A stretch of 64,000 nucleotides of DNA from Coprococcus sp. (GCA_022793995.1 JAAWDY010000033.1:117621-181620), one strand, 5' to 3'. Shown: positions 19,761-33,845, numbered from the stretch's first letter. Made by a program: numbers and translations. Notes: a model not told the origin generated them from the letters alone.

Positions 19761-19809
19761 CAGCTCAGCCGATGAGACGGCGCCTTTGTGAATGGCGCGG
19801 GCTGAACTG
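19761..19809 (-). repeat. MITE-like element, internally deleted copy
   Basis: CAGCTCAGCC...GGCTGAACTG near-perfect ends; TTTGTGAATGGCGCGG matches TTTGCGAATGGCGCGG of the 60.6-kb copy. Confidence 0.5.
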
Positions 19810-19879
19810 CCACTAAGATATCCCCGCCCATACAGGTGGAAATATCCCTTTGTCAAGAACACATGAAAGGAAGAGTACA

Positions 19880-21646
19880 ATGAAAATTCTGCTTACAGCT
19901 GTCAATGCAAAATACATTCATTCCAATCTGGCTATCTACAGCCTGAAAGCGTACGCCGAGAAATATGCGGACGGGGCGGATATCTTTGTGATGGAATTTA
20001 CGATTAACCAGCAGACCGACGAGATTCTGCGCGGCATTTACAGGGAAAAGCCGGATATGCTCTGCTTGTCGTGTTATATCTGGAATTGGGATCATATCGT
20101 GCGGATTGTGCGTGAAGTAAAAAAGGTGCTTCCAGACGTGATTTTGTGGCTCGGCGGACCGGAAGTGTCCTACGACGGAGCCGCGGTACTGAAATCCCTG
20201 CCGGAGGCGGACGGCGTTATGAAGGGAGAAGGGGAACAGACCTTTGCAGAATTGGCCGCATATTACCAGGGAAAACAAGGGAAACGTCTATCCGATATAC
20301 CAGGGATCGTATACCGGGCGGAGCGGGCATGCGGCGCGGATAAGGAAATCCGTGAAAATGACTGGAGAGAGGTCATTGACTTAAGCAGCGTGCCTTTTGT
20401 ATATCAGGATATGGAACCGTTTCGGCACAAAATCATTTACTACGAATCCAGCCGCGGCTGCCCGTTTTCCTGCAGTTATTGTCTGTCGTCCATTGATAAA
20501 TGTCTTCGGTTCCGCGATCTGGATCTGGTGAAGCGGGAACTTCAGTTTTTCCTGGATCACAATGTAGAACAGGTCAAATTTGTGGACAGGACGTTTAACT
20601 GCAGGCATGCCCATGCCATTGCCATCTGGAAATATATACTGGAACACGACAATGGACTTACCAATTTTCATTTTGAAATATCGGCGGATCTCTTAAATGA
20701 AGAAGAATTAGAACTGATGGGCAGGATGCGTCCCGGGCTGATTCAGCTTGAGATCGGGGTGCAGTCCACCAATCCGGACACGATACGTGAGATCCACAGG
20801 ACGATGCAGTTTTCGCGGCTCTCGGAAAATGTAAGGAGGATTCATTCTTATGGAAACATCCATCAGCACGTGGATCTGATCGCAGGGCTTCCCTATGAGG
20901 ATTATGAGAGCTTTGGGAAATCTTTTGACGCTGTCTACGATCTGGCTCCCGAACAGCTGCAGCTTGGATTTTTAAAGGTCTTAAAAGGCTCCGAGATGGA
21001 GAAACAGAAAGAGAAGTATGAACTTCTTCACAAAAGTTTCCCTCCGTATGAGGCGCTGTCAACCAGATGGCTTCCCTACCAGGATATGATCCGGCTTAAG
21101 GAAATTGAGGAGATGGTCGAGGTCTATTATAACAGTCGTCAGTTTTGCTATACACTGAAATATTTGACGCCAAAGTTTCCCGGCCCGTTCGCTTTCTTTG
21201 AAAGCCTTGCCGGATATTATCGGAAAAACGGCCTGGATGAAATGAATCATTCTCGCATTTTGCGGTATGAGATCCTTCTACGGTTCGTTAAGGAATGGAA
21301 CGCGGGGGATACGGAACAGTACCGCCAGCTTTTGACACTGGATTACTACCTGCGGGAGAACGCTGCAAGCCGTCCGGATTTTGCCGGGGAGGACAGAATG
21401 TCCAAGGAGGCGTTGCGGGATTTTTATGACAGGGAAGCGTCGGAGCGGAAATATTTATACGGGTATGACGCATATGATAAACGGAAGCTTCGTAAGATGA
21501 CACATATAGAAGAGTTTACCTATGATGTGACAGGAGATATGAAGGAAAAGCGCCTCCGAATCCTGTTTGACTATAAGAACCGCAGTCCCCTGGACCATCA
21601 GGCGCGAATTGTATCTTGCAAAAATACGGCGGGGAGTATACAATAA
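19880..21646 (+). CDS. B12-binding domain radical SAM protein (DUF4080-like C-terminus)
   Basis: MKILLTAVNAKYIHSNLAIYSLKAYA B12-binding start; CPFSCSYC radical SAM CxxxCxxC. Confidence 0.9.
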   Translation: MKILLTAVNAKYIHSNLAIYSLKAYAEKYADGADIFVMEFTINQQTDEILRGIYREKPDMLCLSCYIWNWDHIVRIVREVKKVLPDVILWLGGPEVSYDGAAVLKSLPEADGVMKGEGEQTFAELAAYYQGKQGKRLSDIPGIVYRAERACGADKEIRENDWREVIDLSSVPFVYQDMEPFRHKIIYYESSRGCPFSCSYCLSSIDKCLRFRDLDLVKRELQFFLDHNVEQVKFVDRTFNCRHAHAIAIWKYILEHDNGLTNFHFEISADLLNEEELELMGRMRPGLIQLEIGVQSTNPDTIREIHRTMQFSRLSENVRRIHSYGNIHQHVDLIAGLPYEDYESFGKSFDAVYDLAPEQLQLGFLKVLKGSEMEKQKEKYELLHKSFPPYEALSTRWLPYQDMIRLKEIEEMVEVYYNSRQFCYTLKYLTPKFPGPFAFFESLAGYYRKNGLDEMNHSRILRYEILLRFVKEWNAGDTEQYRQLLTLDYYLRENAASRPDFAGEDRMSKEALRDFYDREASERKYLYGYDAYDKRKLRKMTHIEEFTYDVTGDMKEKRLRILFDYKNRSPLDHQARIVSCKNTAGSIQ

Positions 21647-21709
21647 CTTGTAACTCAATAACAAGGAACCGCCTATCTGGCGATGGAAAGAAAAGTGAGG
21701 ACATAGAAC

Positions 21710-21808
21710 ATGTTTAACCGAAAAAATTCACAGAGGGTCGCGGCGATTATTATTCTTGTGATTATCATTGCCATGATCGCGACAACAGTGCTTCCATATA
21801 TTGTATAG
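21710..21808 (+). CDS. 32-aa predicted single-pass membrane peptide
   Basis: MFNRKNSQRVAAIIILVIIIAMIATTVLPYIV; below ORF-track cut-off; sits directly before the VanW gene. Confidence 0.65.
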   Translation: MFNRKNSQRVAAIIILVIIIAMIATTVLPYIV

Positions 21809-21822
21809 GAGAGGAAAATCGA

Positions 21823-23427
21823 ATGCAGAAGAGGGGAAGAAGGCCGAGAATGAGCAAAAAGGCAAGACTGCGGCGCAGGCGCAGGCATCTCATTCTTGGC
21901 GGCGGGGCACTTTTATGCGCGCTTGCCGTACTTTTGATTATATATATATCAAGATACCGGTATGTCCACAGTGTGGATGACGATACGGTCTGCGATAATA
22001 TTTTTATTGGGCAGACAGATGTCTCGGGGATGACTGCGGACCAGGCGAAGAAGGCCGTACAAAAGAAGATCGAGGAATATGGAAGGCTTACGCTTACCAT
22101 GCAGGCAGGCGGACAGTCCGCGGACGCTACATTTCAGGAACTAGGACTGAATATGAGGGATGTGGACCGTCTTGTGGACCGGGCGGTCGCTTATGGGAAA
22201 GAAGGTTCTGTGTGGAAGCGCTATCGCCAGATGAAGGCCCTGGAGGAGGAAAAGCAGGTAATCGATGAGAAATTCATGCTCACCGCAGATATGGCGGCAG
22301 AGGTGATCGAGGAGAAGACCGGTCCGCTTAAGACCGGAGCAGTGGATGCTTCGATCAGCCGGTCTGACGACGGATTTACGATCACGGACGGTGCGGCAGG
22401 AGAAAGTGTGGACACGACAGCGTCCATCCAGAAGATTGAGACGTATTTAAACGATGAGTGGGATTATAAGGCAGCGTCGATCGAGATGGTGGTGGAGAAG
22501 GAGGAGCCGAGGATTACGCGTGCGGATCTGGAAAGCATCCAGGATGAGCTGGGTTCTTATTCCACGGACGCGGGATACGGAAGCCGTGTAACGAACTTAA
22601 AGCGCGGCGCGGAGCTTCTGAACGGTACGGTCCTGCTTCCGGGAGAGGAACTATCGGTCCTGGAAAAGACTCTGCCTTATACGGAAGAGAACGGGTATGT
22701 GGACGGTGGTGCGTATGCGAACGGCGAGGTGGTCCAAAGCATCGCGGGGGGCATCTGCCAGGTGTCGAGCACGCTGTATAACGCGGTCCTTTATTCGGAG
22801 CTGGAGGTGACGCAGAGATCCGCCCATTCCATGTCAGTTAGTTATGTGAAGCCCTCCAAAGACGCGGCTGTGGCGGAGGGCGTGAAGGATTTCAAATTTA
22901 AGAATAACTACAGTACCCCCATTTTTATTGAAGGATATATTGACGGGAACGGGACGCTCCAGTTCCACATCTATGGGAAAGATACCCGGGACGCGGGACA
23001 TTCGGTCGAATATGAGAGCGAGGTTCTGGAACAGATGGAATATACTAAGAAATACGTGGAGGATTCTGACAGCGCGATCGGCTCTATGAATGAGAAGGGG
23101 ACGGCGATTAATGGGAAAACGGCGCGTCTCTGGAAGGTTGTGTATGAGAATGGAAATGAAGTGAGCCGTGACGTAATCAACAACAGTACATACAGGGCTT
23201 CGGAGGTCAAGGTGCTGGTGGGCACCCGCTCCGACAATGCAGAGGCGTCCCAGTTGGTGCGTAATGCCATCGGGTCGCAGGATGAAGAACAGATATGGGG
23301 TGCGATCAATCGCGCGCAGGAACTCATCAATCATCCAGAATCCGGCGAAAGTACAGACAACGATGCGGAAAATGGGGCGGAAAATAACGCGCAAGATGAC
23401 GGGGAAGAAACAGGAGAGGAAGGGTAA
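21823..23427 (+). CDS. VanW family protein (membrane anchored, YoaR-like)
   Basis: N-terminal TM, peptidoglycan-binding-like repeats and VanW motif GGGICQVSSTLYNAVLYSELEV. Confidence 0.9.
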   Translation: MQKRGRRPRMSKKARLRRRRRHLILGGGALLCALAVLLIIYISRYRYVHSVDDDTVCDNIFIGQTDVSGMTADQAKKAVQKKIEEYGRLTLTMQAGGQSADATFQELGLNMRDVDRLVDRAVAYGKEGSVWKRYRQMKALEEEKQVIDEKFMLTADMAAEVIEEKTGPLKTGAVDASISRSDDGFTITDGAAGESVDTTASIQKIETYLNDEWDYKAASIEMVVEKEEPRITRADLESIQDELGSYSTDAGYGSRVTNLKRGAELLNGTVLLPGEELSVLEKTLPYTEENGYVDGGAYANGEVVQSIAGGICQVSSTLYNAVLYSELEVTQRSAHSMSVSYVKPSKDAAVAEGVKDFKFKNNYSTPIFIEGYIDGNGTLQFHIYGKDTRDAGHSVEYESEVLEQMEYTKKYVEDSDSAIGSMNEKGTAINGKTARLWKVVYENGNEVSRDVINNSTYRASEVKVLVGTRSDNAEASQLVRNAIGSQDEEQIWGAINRAQELINHPESGESTDNDAENGAENNAQDDGEETGEEG

Positions 23428-23431
23428 GAGA

Positions 23432-24454
23432 ATGGAACCGGGGAGAGCGTCGCAGACCGTTTACCGGCGGTCGATATTGAAACAACTTCATAACGACACA
23501 CATGCGGCGCTGTTTCCTTTGGGGCAGGAAGAGAGCTGCTACGGTATTTCCTGCAAAGAAAAGGAACAGATACTTTCCTGTTCGGTATCGCTTTTTGGAA
23601 ATGAAAAGGATCTGTGCGTATTTGCCATCGCACAGGCGGCGAACCATCTGGCGGCAAAAGGAGCCGTGGCGCGAGGAGTAAGCATACAGATTCTCCTGCC
23701 GGATTTTGCCTTTGAGTCCAGGGTAAAAGCAATGTACCAGGCAGCATCCGCGGCCGCGTCTGCCCATGAAATCGAGATACTGAAGGCGGACGCACAGTTT
23801 ATCCCAGGGCTTCATACCACGATCGTGTCCGTGTCCGCGCTGGGATGCGTGGAACAGGGAGTCATTCTGCGGCAGAGCCGCATGGCGCAGCCTGGGGAGG
23901 ATATTGTTCTTCTCAAAAAGATCGCGCTGGAGGGGGCGCTTCGGGTTAGGCGGGCGAAGGAAGAGGAAGCCGCCGCACGGTTCGCACCCTTCTTTCTGGA
24001 ACGGCTGGAAGCCCAAAAAGAGCAGATTTTTTCTATGCGAGAGATCAGGGCGGCGGCTTCGGCCGGCAGCGTATCTGCCTTACATCAGATTGTGGACGGA
24101 GGAATCCTGGCGGCGCTTTGGGATATTGCCGAAAGCGCGGGGATCGGGCTTACTGTAGATCTGCGAAAGATCGCGGTCGGCCAGGAGACGATCGAGGTGT
24201 GTGAACTATTTCATCTCAATCCCTATCAGCTCACCAGTGCGGGAAGCGCCTTGGTGATAACAAAAAAGGGAGAAGAGTTGGCAGATACGATGATACGGGA
24301 AGGCGTGCCCGCAGTCGTGATCGGGCATACGCAAAAAGGAAAGGAACGGCTGGTTATGAACGGCGATGATAAGCGCTGTCTGAACAGGCCCGCGCCGGAT
24401 GCGTTCGTGCATCTTTGGGCGCAGGAAAATATAAGCAATGCAGCGGAGGACTAG
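23432..24454 (+). CDS. AIR synthase related protein (HypE/PurM-like fold)
   Basis: GEDIVLLKKIALEGA, SAGIGLTVDLRKIAVGQETIEVCELFHLNPYQLTSAGSALV; ATG 23432 within ORF 23237-24454. Confidence 0.75.
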   Translation: MEPGRASQTVYRRSILKQLHNDTHAALFPLGQEESCYGISCKEKEQILSCSVSLFGNEKDLCVFAIAQAANHLAAKGAVARGVSIQILLPDFAFESRVKAMYQAASAAASAHEIEILKADAQFIPGLHTTIVSVSALGCVEQGVILRQSRMAQPGEDIVLLKKIALEGALRVRRAKEEEAAARFAPFFLERLEAQKEQIFSMREIRAAASAGSVSALHQIVDGGILAALWDIAESAGIGLTVDLRKIAVGQETIEVCELFHLNPYQLTSAGSALVITKKGEELADTMIREGVPAVVIGHTQKGKERLVMNGDDKRCLNRPAPDAFVHLWAQENISNAAED

Positions 24455-24457
24455 AAA

Positions 24458-24955
24458 ATGGAGAATAAAGAAACACGCAGGGCTATTTTAAATTATATTG
24501 AACGAAACAGTAAAGCGAATCTTGGCGAGCTTGCCATCATGCTGGGAACGGATGAGATCACCATTGCCAATGAAATTGCGGAAATGGAAAAAGAAAAGAT
24601 CATCTGCGGCTATCATACGCTCATCGACTGGGACAAGGCTGGCTCCGATATGATTACCGCCTTGATCGAGGTGAGAGTGACGCCGCAGAGGGACAGAGGA
24701 TTCGACCGTATTGCAGAGCGGATTTATAACTTCCCGGAGGTCACGGCCGTATATCTGATCTCGGGAGGATACGACTTGATGGTGATTTTGGAAGGCTGGA
24801 CCTTAAAAGGGGTTTCACAGTTTGTGTCTGAGAAGCTGTCGCCGATCGAAGCGATCATGTCGACGGCAACGCATTTTATTCTGAAGAAATACAAGGATCA
24901 TGGAACCATCATGGTACCGCAGAAAAAAGCAGAAAGGATGTTGGTGACGCCGTAA
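24458..24955 (+). CDS. Lrp/AsnC family transcriptional regulator
   Basis: N-terminal HTH and RAM-type domain (VTAVYLISGGYDLMVILEG). Confidence 0.88.
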   Translation: MENKETRRAILNYIERNSKANLGELAIMLGTDEITIANEIAEMEKEKIICGYHTLIDWDKAGSDMITALIEVRVTPQRDRGFDRIAERIYNFPEVTAVYLISGGYDLMVILEGWTLKGVSQFVSEKLSPIEAIMSTATHFILKKYKDHGTIMVPQKKAERMLVTP

Positions 24956-26118
24956 TGAGAAACCCATTATCAAAAAAAGTTGTAAATCTGGAACCCTCCG
25001 GGATCCGTAAATTTTTCGATGTAGTAAACGAGATGAAGGACGCCATTTCCCTGGGCGTTGGAGAACCTGACTTTGATACGCCTTGGAGGATCCGGGAGGA
25101 AGGGATCTATACCCTGGAACAGGGGCGTACCTTTTATACATCCAACGCAGGGCTGAAAGAACTGAAGATCGAGATCGCTAAATACACAAAAGAACGGATG
25201 AAAGTTGAGTACGAACCGAATAAAGAGGTGCTGGTGACCGTGGGCGGAAGCGAAGCCATTGACATTATGTTCCGGGCAATGCTGGATGCGGGCGACGAAG
25301 TCCTGATTCCACAGCCAAGTTTTGTGTCCTACCTTCCTTGTGCGGTGATGGCGGACGGTGTTCCGGTGGTAATCCCGCTTAAAAATGAAAATGAATTTAA
25401 GCTGACGGCAGAGGAACTGGAGGCGGCAGTTACGCCGAAGTCAAAGATTCTTGTCATGCCGTTTCCGAATAATCCGACCGGGGCGATTATGACAAAAGAG
25501 GATCTAGAGCCCATCGTAGACCTAATCATCAAGCACGACCTCTATGTGCTCTCCGACGAGATTTACGCGGAGCTGAGCTATCAAGGAGACCATGTGTCGA
25601 TCGCGAGTTTTCCCGGGATGCGGGAGAGGACGATTATGGTAAATGGATTTTCAAAGAGCTTTGCCATGACGGGCTGGCGCCTGGGTTATGCCTGCGGTCC
25701 TGAAAATATCATTGAGCAGATGACAAAGGTCCATCAGTATGCGATCATGTGCGCGCCCACAAATAGCCAGTACGCGGCGGTGGAAGGGCTTCGCAACTGT
25801 CAGGGCGAAGTGGTAAAAATGCGGGAAGAATACGACAGGAGAAGACGTTTTCTGGTGCATGAGTTTGGGAGGATGGGACTGGAGTGTTTTGAGCCGTACG
25901 GAGCGTTCTATATTTTCCCAAGCATTCAGGAATTTGGGATGACGTCCGAGGAGTTTGCGAATCGCCTTCTGGAGGAAGAGAAGGTCGCGGTCGTACCAGG
26001 AACCGCGTTCGGCGCGTGCGGGGAAGGATTCCTTCGGATATCCTACGCTTATTCCCTGGAAGACTTAAAAGAAGCCGTGGGGAGACTGGAGCGGTTCATT
26101 GAACGGCTTAGGAAATGA
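24955..26118 (+). CDS. PLP-dependent class I/II aminotransferase
   Basis: FPNNPTGAIM, LSDEIYAELSY, NGFSKSFAMTGWRLGY. Confidence 0.95.
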   Translation: MRNPLSKKVVNLEPSGIRKFFDVVNEMKDAISLGVGEPDFDTPWRIREEGIYTLEQGRTFYTSNAGLKELKIEIAKYTKERMKVEYEPNKEVLVTVGGSEAIDIMFRAMLDAGDEVLIPQPSFVSYLPCAVMADGVPVVIPLKNENEFKLTAEELEAAVTPKSKILVMPFPNNPTGAIMTKEDLEPIVDLIIKHDLYVLSDEIYAELSYQGDHVSIASFPGMRERTIMVNGFSKSFAMTGWRLGYACGPENIIEQMTKVHQYAIMCAPTNSQYAAVEGLRNCQGEVVKMREEYDRRRRFLVHEFGRMGLECFEPYGAFYIFPSIQEFGMTSEEFANRLLEEEKVAVVPGTAFGACGEGFLRISYAYSLEDLKEAVGRLERFIERLRK

Positions 26119-26137
26119 TCCGGGAAAAGGAAGAATT

Positions 26138-26635
26138 ATGTTAAATATCGTACTTTTTGAGCCGGAGATTCCGGCAAATACGGGAAATATTGGAAGAACC
26201 TGCGCGGCGGCAGGCGTAAGGCTCCACCTGATCGGACCTTTGGGCTTTCGGCTTGATGAAAAAAGCCTGAAGAGGGCGGGCATGGATTACTGGAAAGAAC
26301 TGGATGTCGTGGATTATATCGACTTCCCGGATTTCCTAGAGAAGAATCCGGGCGCAAAGCTCTACATGGCGACAACAAAATCGCCGAACCTCTATACGGA
26401 AGTAAGGTATGAGCCGGACTGTTTTATCATGTTCGGGAAAGAGAGCGCCGGGATTCCTGAAAATATATTGATCCATCACAAAAAAGATACCATGCGGATT
26501 CCCATGATCGGGGACGCACGTTCTCTTAATCTGGCAAATTCTGTGGCGATTGTGCTCTACGAAGCGCTCAGGCAGAACGGTTTTGCGGGCATGAATACCC
26601 AGGGGCGCCTGCACCGGCTTTCCTGGGATGAATAG
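26138..26635 (+). CDS. trmL: tRNA (cytidine(34)-2'-O)-methyltransferase, SPOUT family
   Basis: LNIVLFEPEIPANTGNIGRTCAAAGVRLHLIGPLGF; SLNLANSVAIVLYEALRQ. Confidence 0.93.
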   Translation: MLNIVLFEPEIPANTGNIGRTCAAAGVRLHLIGPLGFRLDEKSLKRAGMDYWKELDVVDYIDFPDFLEKNPGAKLYMATTKSPNLYTEVRYEPDCFIMFGKESAGIPENILIHHKKDTMRIPMIGDARSLNLANSVAIVLYEALRQNGFAGMNTQGRLHRLSWDE

Positions 26636-26672
26636 CATTGTATCTGAGAAAATACAATAATTTTTTTATGGC

Positions 26673-26701
26673 TGGACATATTGTGTGAAATTGGATATAA
26701 T
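26673..26701 (+). promoter_or_regulatory. promoter of the ATP synthase operon
   Basis: TGGACA-17 nt-TATAAT. Confidence 0.65.
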
Positions 26702-26739
26702 ACACTTTAGAGAAATTTACAGGAACGGGGAATCAGTTT

Positions 26740-26967
26740 ATGAGATATAAGCAAAGTGTGTATCGTACATTTGCACTTATTTCACAGGTAGGAATCAGTA
26801 TACTGGTCCCTGTTTTGTTATGCACGTTTCTCGGCACCTGGCTGGAAGAGAAAATTTCTTTTCCGGTTTTTATCCCATTAGTGATCATTGGCGTGCTCGC
26901 AGGGTGCAGAAATGCCTGGTATCTGGTAAGGCACGCGAATGAGGACCCTGAGGATAAGAAGAAGTAG
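26740..26967 (+). CDS. AtpZ/AtpI-family small membrane protein
   Basis: Two TM segments, first gene of atp operon. Confidence 0.75.
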   Translation: MRYKQSVYRTFALISQVGISILVPVLLCTFLGTWLEEKISFPVFIPLVIIGVLAGCRNAWYLVRHANEDPEDKKK

Positions 26968-26990
26968 CGCGGGGAGGATGGACGAAAGAT

Positions 26991-27386
26991 ATGGGGAGCA
27001 CAGATAATACGGTCTTGAAAGATATGATTATATTCATGATCCTGTATGGCGTAGCTGCGCAGATCATTTGTCTGTTTATACCGGGCGACCACCTGAGAAT
27101 GTCAGCTGGACTTTGGATCGGGGTCGTCGGCGGGATCGGGATGGCAGTCCATATGAAACGTTCTCTGGATGAAGCGCTGATCCTTGGGGAAGAGGGCGCG
27201 AAAAAGTACATGCAGAGATCGTATATGGTGAGATACCTGACGGTAGTCGTTGTATTTTTTGCGGCTTCTTATTTTAAAATCGCCAATGTTCTGACCCTTG
27301 TGGCAGGTATAATGGGACTAAAGTTGTCGGCTTATCTTCAGCCGGCAATGCATGGACTTCTTGAGAAGTTCCGAAAATCTAAGTAA
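26991..27386 (+). CDS. atpI: ATP synthase subunit I-like membrane protein
   Basis: Four-TM small protein between AtpZ-like and atpB. Confidence 0.7.
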   Translation: MGSTDNTVLKDMIIFMILYGVAAQIICLFIPGDHLRMSAGLWIGVVGGIGMAVHMKRSLDEALILGEEGAKKYMQRSYMVRYLTVVVVFFAASYFKIANVLTLVAGIMGLKLSAYLQPAMHGLLEKFRKSK

Positions 27387-27400
27387 AGGAGGTTAGAAGT

Positions 27401-28117
27401 GTGGGGAATAGCTTAGGGATACTGGCGGCGAAAGAGCCGGATTTTCAAATCCACGGTCTTATTAAGTTCCATTTGTTTGGACAAGAGTTATGGCTAACCA
27501 CCACTCATGTCAGCATCCTGATCGTATGCGTTCTGCTGCTGATATTTGCGCTGGTTGTCCGTGCTAAGCTAAGCGATGCGGAAGGAAAACCTGGAGTTCT
27601 TCAGAACATTGCCGAACTTGCCGTTGAGTCTCTGGACAATATGGTACATGGAAGCATGGGGAAGAATGGACTTGGCTTCCGGAATTACATCGGGGTTCTG
27701 TTTTTGTTCCTGATTGTATCCAATCTTTCAGGCCTGTTAGGCCTTCGGCCGCCGACCGCCGACTACGGCGTGACGCTGCCGCTCGGACTGATTACATTTA
27801 CGTTGATTCAGTTCAATAACATCAAATACAATAAAGTGGGAGCATTTACGAGCCTGTTTCAGCCGTTGCCGGTTTTGTTCCCGATTAACTTGATCGGGGA
27901 AATCGCGGTGCCATTCTCACTGTCGCTGCGTTTGTTCGGTAACGTCCTCTCCGGCACGGTAATCATGGGACTTTTGTATGGACTTTTATACAAAGTCGCT
28001 TGGGCATGGCCGGGAGTTTTACACATATACTTCGACCTGTTTTCAGGTTGTATCCAGGCATATGTGTTCTGTATGTTGACGATGGTATTTATCAACGAGA
28101 AGATGCCTCAGTCATAG
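27401..28117 (+). CDS. atpB: F0F1 ATP synthase subunit a
   Basis: SLSLRLFGNVLSGTVI conserved Arg helix. Confidence 0.94.
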   Translation: MGNSLGILAAKEPDFQIHGLIKFHLFGQELWLTTTHVSILIVCVLLLIFALVVRAKLSDAEGKPGVLQNIAELAVESLDNMVHGSMGKNGLGFRNYIGVLFLFLIVSNLSGLLGLRPPTADYGVTLPLGLITFTLIQFNNIKYNKVGAFTSLFQPLPVLFPINLIGEIAVPFSLSLRLFGNVLSGTVIMGLLYGLLYKVAWAWPGVLHIYFDLFSGCIQAYVFCMLTMVFINEKMPQS

Positions 28118-28182
28118 TGAGAGGAAACGCCCGTGATAAGTATGGAAGAGATTTCATGAGGCGGCAGTTTGAAAAAACATGA

Positions 28183-28473
<291 letters not shown>

Positions 28474-28515
28474 AGAAGGGCTTTGCCTTAATAACAAGAG
28501 AAAGGAGGCTAAGCC

Positions 28516-29018
28516 TTGGAGCGTTTGTTTAACTTAGATGCGCAGCTTCTTTTTGACGCCTGTGTCATGGCGGTCAGCATGTTCGTTATGTTCACGCTGA
28601 TTTCCTATCTGTTAGTCAATCCGGTTAGAAAAGTCCTGGAAGGGCGTAGAAAACGGATCGCCGACGAGCAGGAGACGGCAAAGAAGGAAAAAGAAGAAGC
28701 CATCGTTTATAAGGAAGAATACGAACAAAAATTAAAAGAGATCGATAAAGAGGCGCAGGAGATCTTAAGCGAGGCGCGTAAGAAAGCAATGAAGAACGAA
28801 GCAAATATCATTGCGGAAGCAAAAGAAGAAGCAGCGCGTATTATCGAGCGTGCGAACGTGGAGATTGAGCGGGAGAAGAAGCGCGCCCTGGACGATATGA
28901 AGCAGGAAATGATCTCAATAGCGCAGGTGATGGCGGGAAAGGTTGTCACGGCCTCTATCGATACCAGTATTCAGGATAGTCTGATTGACGAGACATTACA
29001 AGAAATGGGTGAGCAGAC

Positions 29019-29031
<13 letters not shown>
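28516..29031 (+). CDS. atpF: F0F1 ATP synthase subunit b
   Basis: N-terminal TM plus long charged coiled coil; operon position. Confidence 0.94.
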
Positions 29032-31099
<2,068 letters not shown>

Positions 31100-31115
31100 G
31101 AAGAGGTGACAGATC

Positions 31116-31997
31116 ATGGCATCTATGAAAGATATCAAGCGGCGCCGGAATAGTATCCAGAGCACGCAGCAGATCACCAAAGCCATGAAGCTTGTTTCTA
31201 CCGTTAAATTGCAGAAAGCAAGAAACCGTGCCGAGGATTCAAAAGCGTATTTTAATTGTATGTATGAGACGATGACTTCCCTGCTCGCCAAGGCGGGCGC
31301 GGTGAATCATCCTTATGTCAGATCGAACGGAAGCCAGAAAAAGGCAATCGTTGTCGTTACCTCCAACAGAGGTCTGGCAGGGGGATACAATTCAAATATT
31401 GTAAAACTGATTACCGGCAATGAGGAGTTAAAGAAAGAGGACCTGCGCATTTATGCCGTGGGAGGCAAAGGCGTGGAGCTTTTAGGGCACCGCGGTTATG
31501 AGATCACAGCCGATTATTCCGATATCATCGAGGAACCCTGCTATGGGGATGCAAAGACCATAGCGGCGAGGCTTCTGGAGGATTTTGAAAAGGGAGAGAT
31601 CGGTGAGATTTACCTTGCTTATACTTTCTTTAAGAATACGGTCAGCCATATACCGACTCTGCTGAAGGTCCTTCCGGTGGAAGAAAAAGAGGCGGAGGAG
31701 GGGAAAGAGAAGGATACGGTGGACGCCGTGGATAAGATCACTCCCATGAACTTTGAACCGAAAGAAGAGGAAGCGATCGGACTTCTCGTTCCGAAATATA
31801 TAAGCAGTATTTTGTATGGCGCATTTATAGAAGCGGTTGCAAGTGAAAATGGCGCCCGTATGCAGGCGATGGATTCTGCGACAAGCAATGCAGAAGAAAT
31901 GATTGATGATTTGGAATTGAAGTATAACAGAGCACGTCAGGGTGCTATTACGCAGGAGCTTACCGAGATCATAGCCGGAGCGGAAGCGATCGGCTAA
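31116..31997 (+). CDS. atpG: F0F1 ATP synthase subunit gamma
   Basis: MASMKDIKRRRNSIQSTQQITKAMKLVSTVKLQKA. Confidence 0.96.
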   Translation: MASMKDIKRRRNSIQSTQQITKAMKLVSTVKLQKARNRAEDSKAYFNCMYETMTSLLAKAGAVNHPYVRSNGSQKKAIVVVTSNRGLAGGYNSNIVKLITGNEELKKEDLRIYAVGGKGVELLGHRGYEITADYSDIIEEPCYGDAKTIAARLLEDFEKGEIGEIYLAYTFFKNTVSHIPTLLKVLPVEEKEAEEGKEKDTVDAVDKITPMNFEPKEEEAIGLLVPKYISSILYGAFIEAVASENGARMQAMDSATSNAEEMIDDLELKYNRARQGAITQELTEIIAGAEAIG

Positions 31998-32010
31998 GAT
32001 TTCTCCATAA

Positions 32011-33426
<1,416 letters not shown>

Positions 33427-33438
33427 GAGGGACGTCCT

Positions 33439-33837
33439 ATGGCAGATAAATTTCAACTGAGAATCATTTCACCTGACAATGTATTTCTGGAGGGTGAAGG
33501 AGAATTCCTGGAATTCGTCAGTGTGGAGGGCGAGATGGGTGTATACGCAAAGCATATCCCGCTCACCACGATTCTTGAACCATGCGTCATGAAGATCCAT
33601 GACGGAGGCGAAGTAAAGAAGGCGGCGGTTCTGGGAGGGTTTGTAGAGATCCTGAAAGATAAGGTGACCGTACTTGCGGAGGACGCACAGTGGCCTGGGG
33701 ACATTGACGTTGAGCGTGCCCAGAGGGCAAAAAAACGTGCGGAAGACCGCTTGAATGCAAAGCAGGAGGAGACCGACATGGTTCGTGCGGAGGCTGCATT
33801 GAAACGGGCCGTAGCGAGGATTAATACGGTAGAATAA
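33439..33837 (+). CDS. atpC: F0F1 ATP synthase subunit epsilon
   Basis: MADKFQLRIISPDNVFLEGEGEFLEFVSVEGEMGVYAKHIPL. Confidence 0.95.
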   Translation: MADKFQLRIISPDNVFLEGEGEFLEFVSVEGEMGVYAKHIPLTTILEPCVMKIHDGGEVKKAAVLGGFVEILKDKVTVLAEDAQWPGDIDVERAQRAKKRAEDRLNAKQEETDMVRAEAALKRAVARINTVE

Positions 33838-33845
33838 GTATTACA

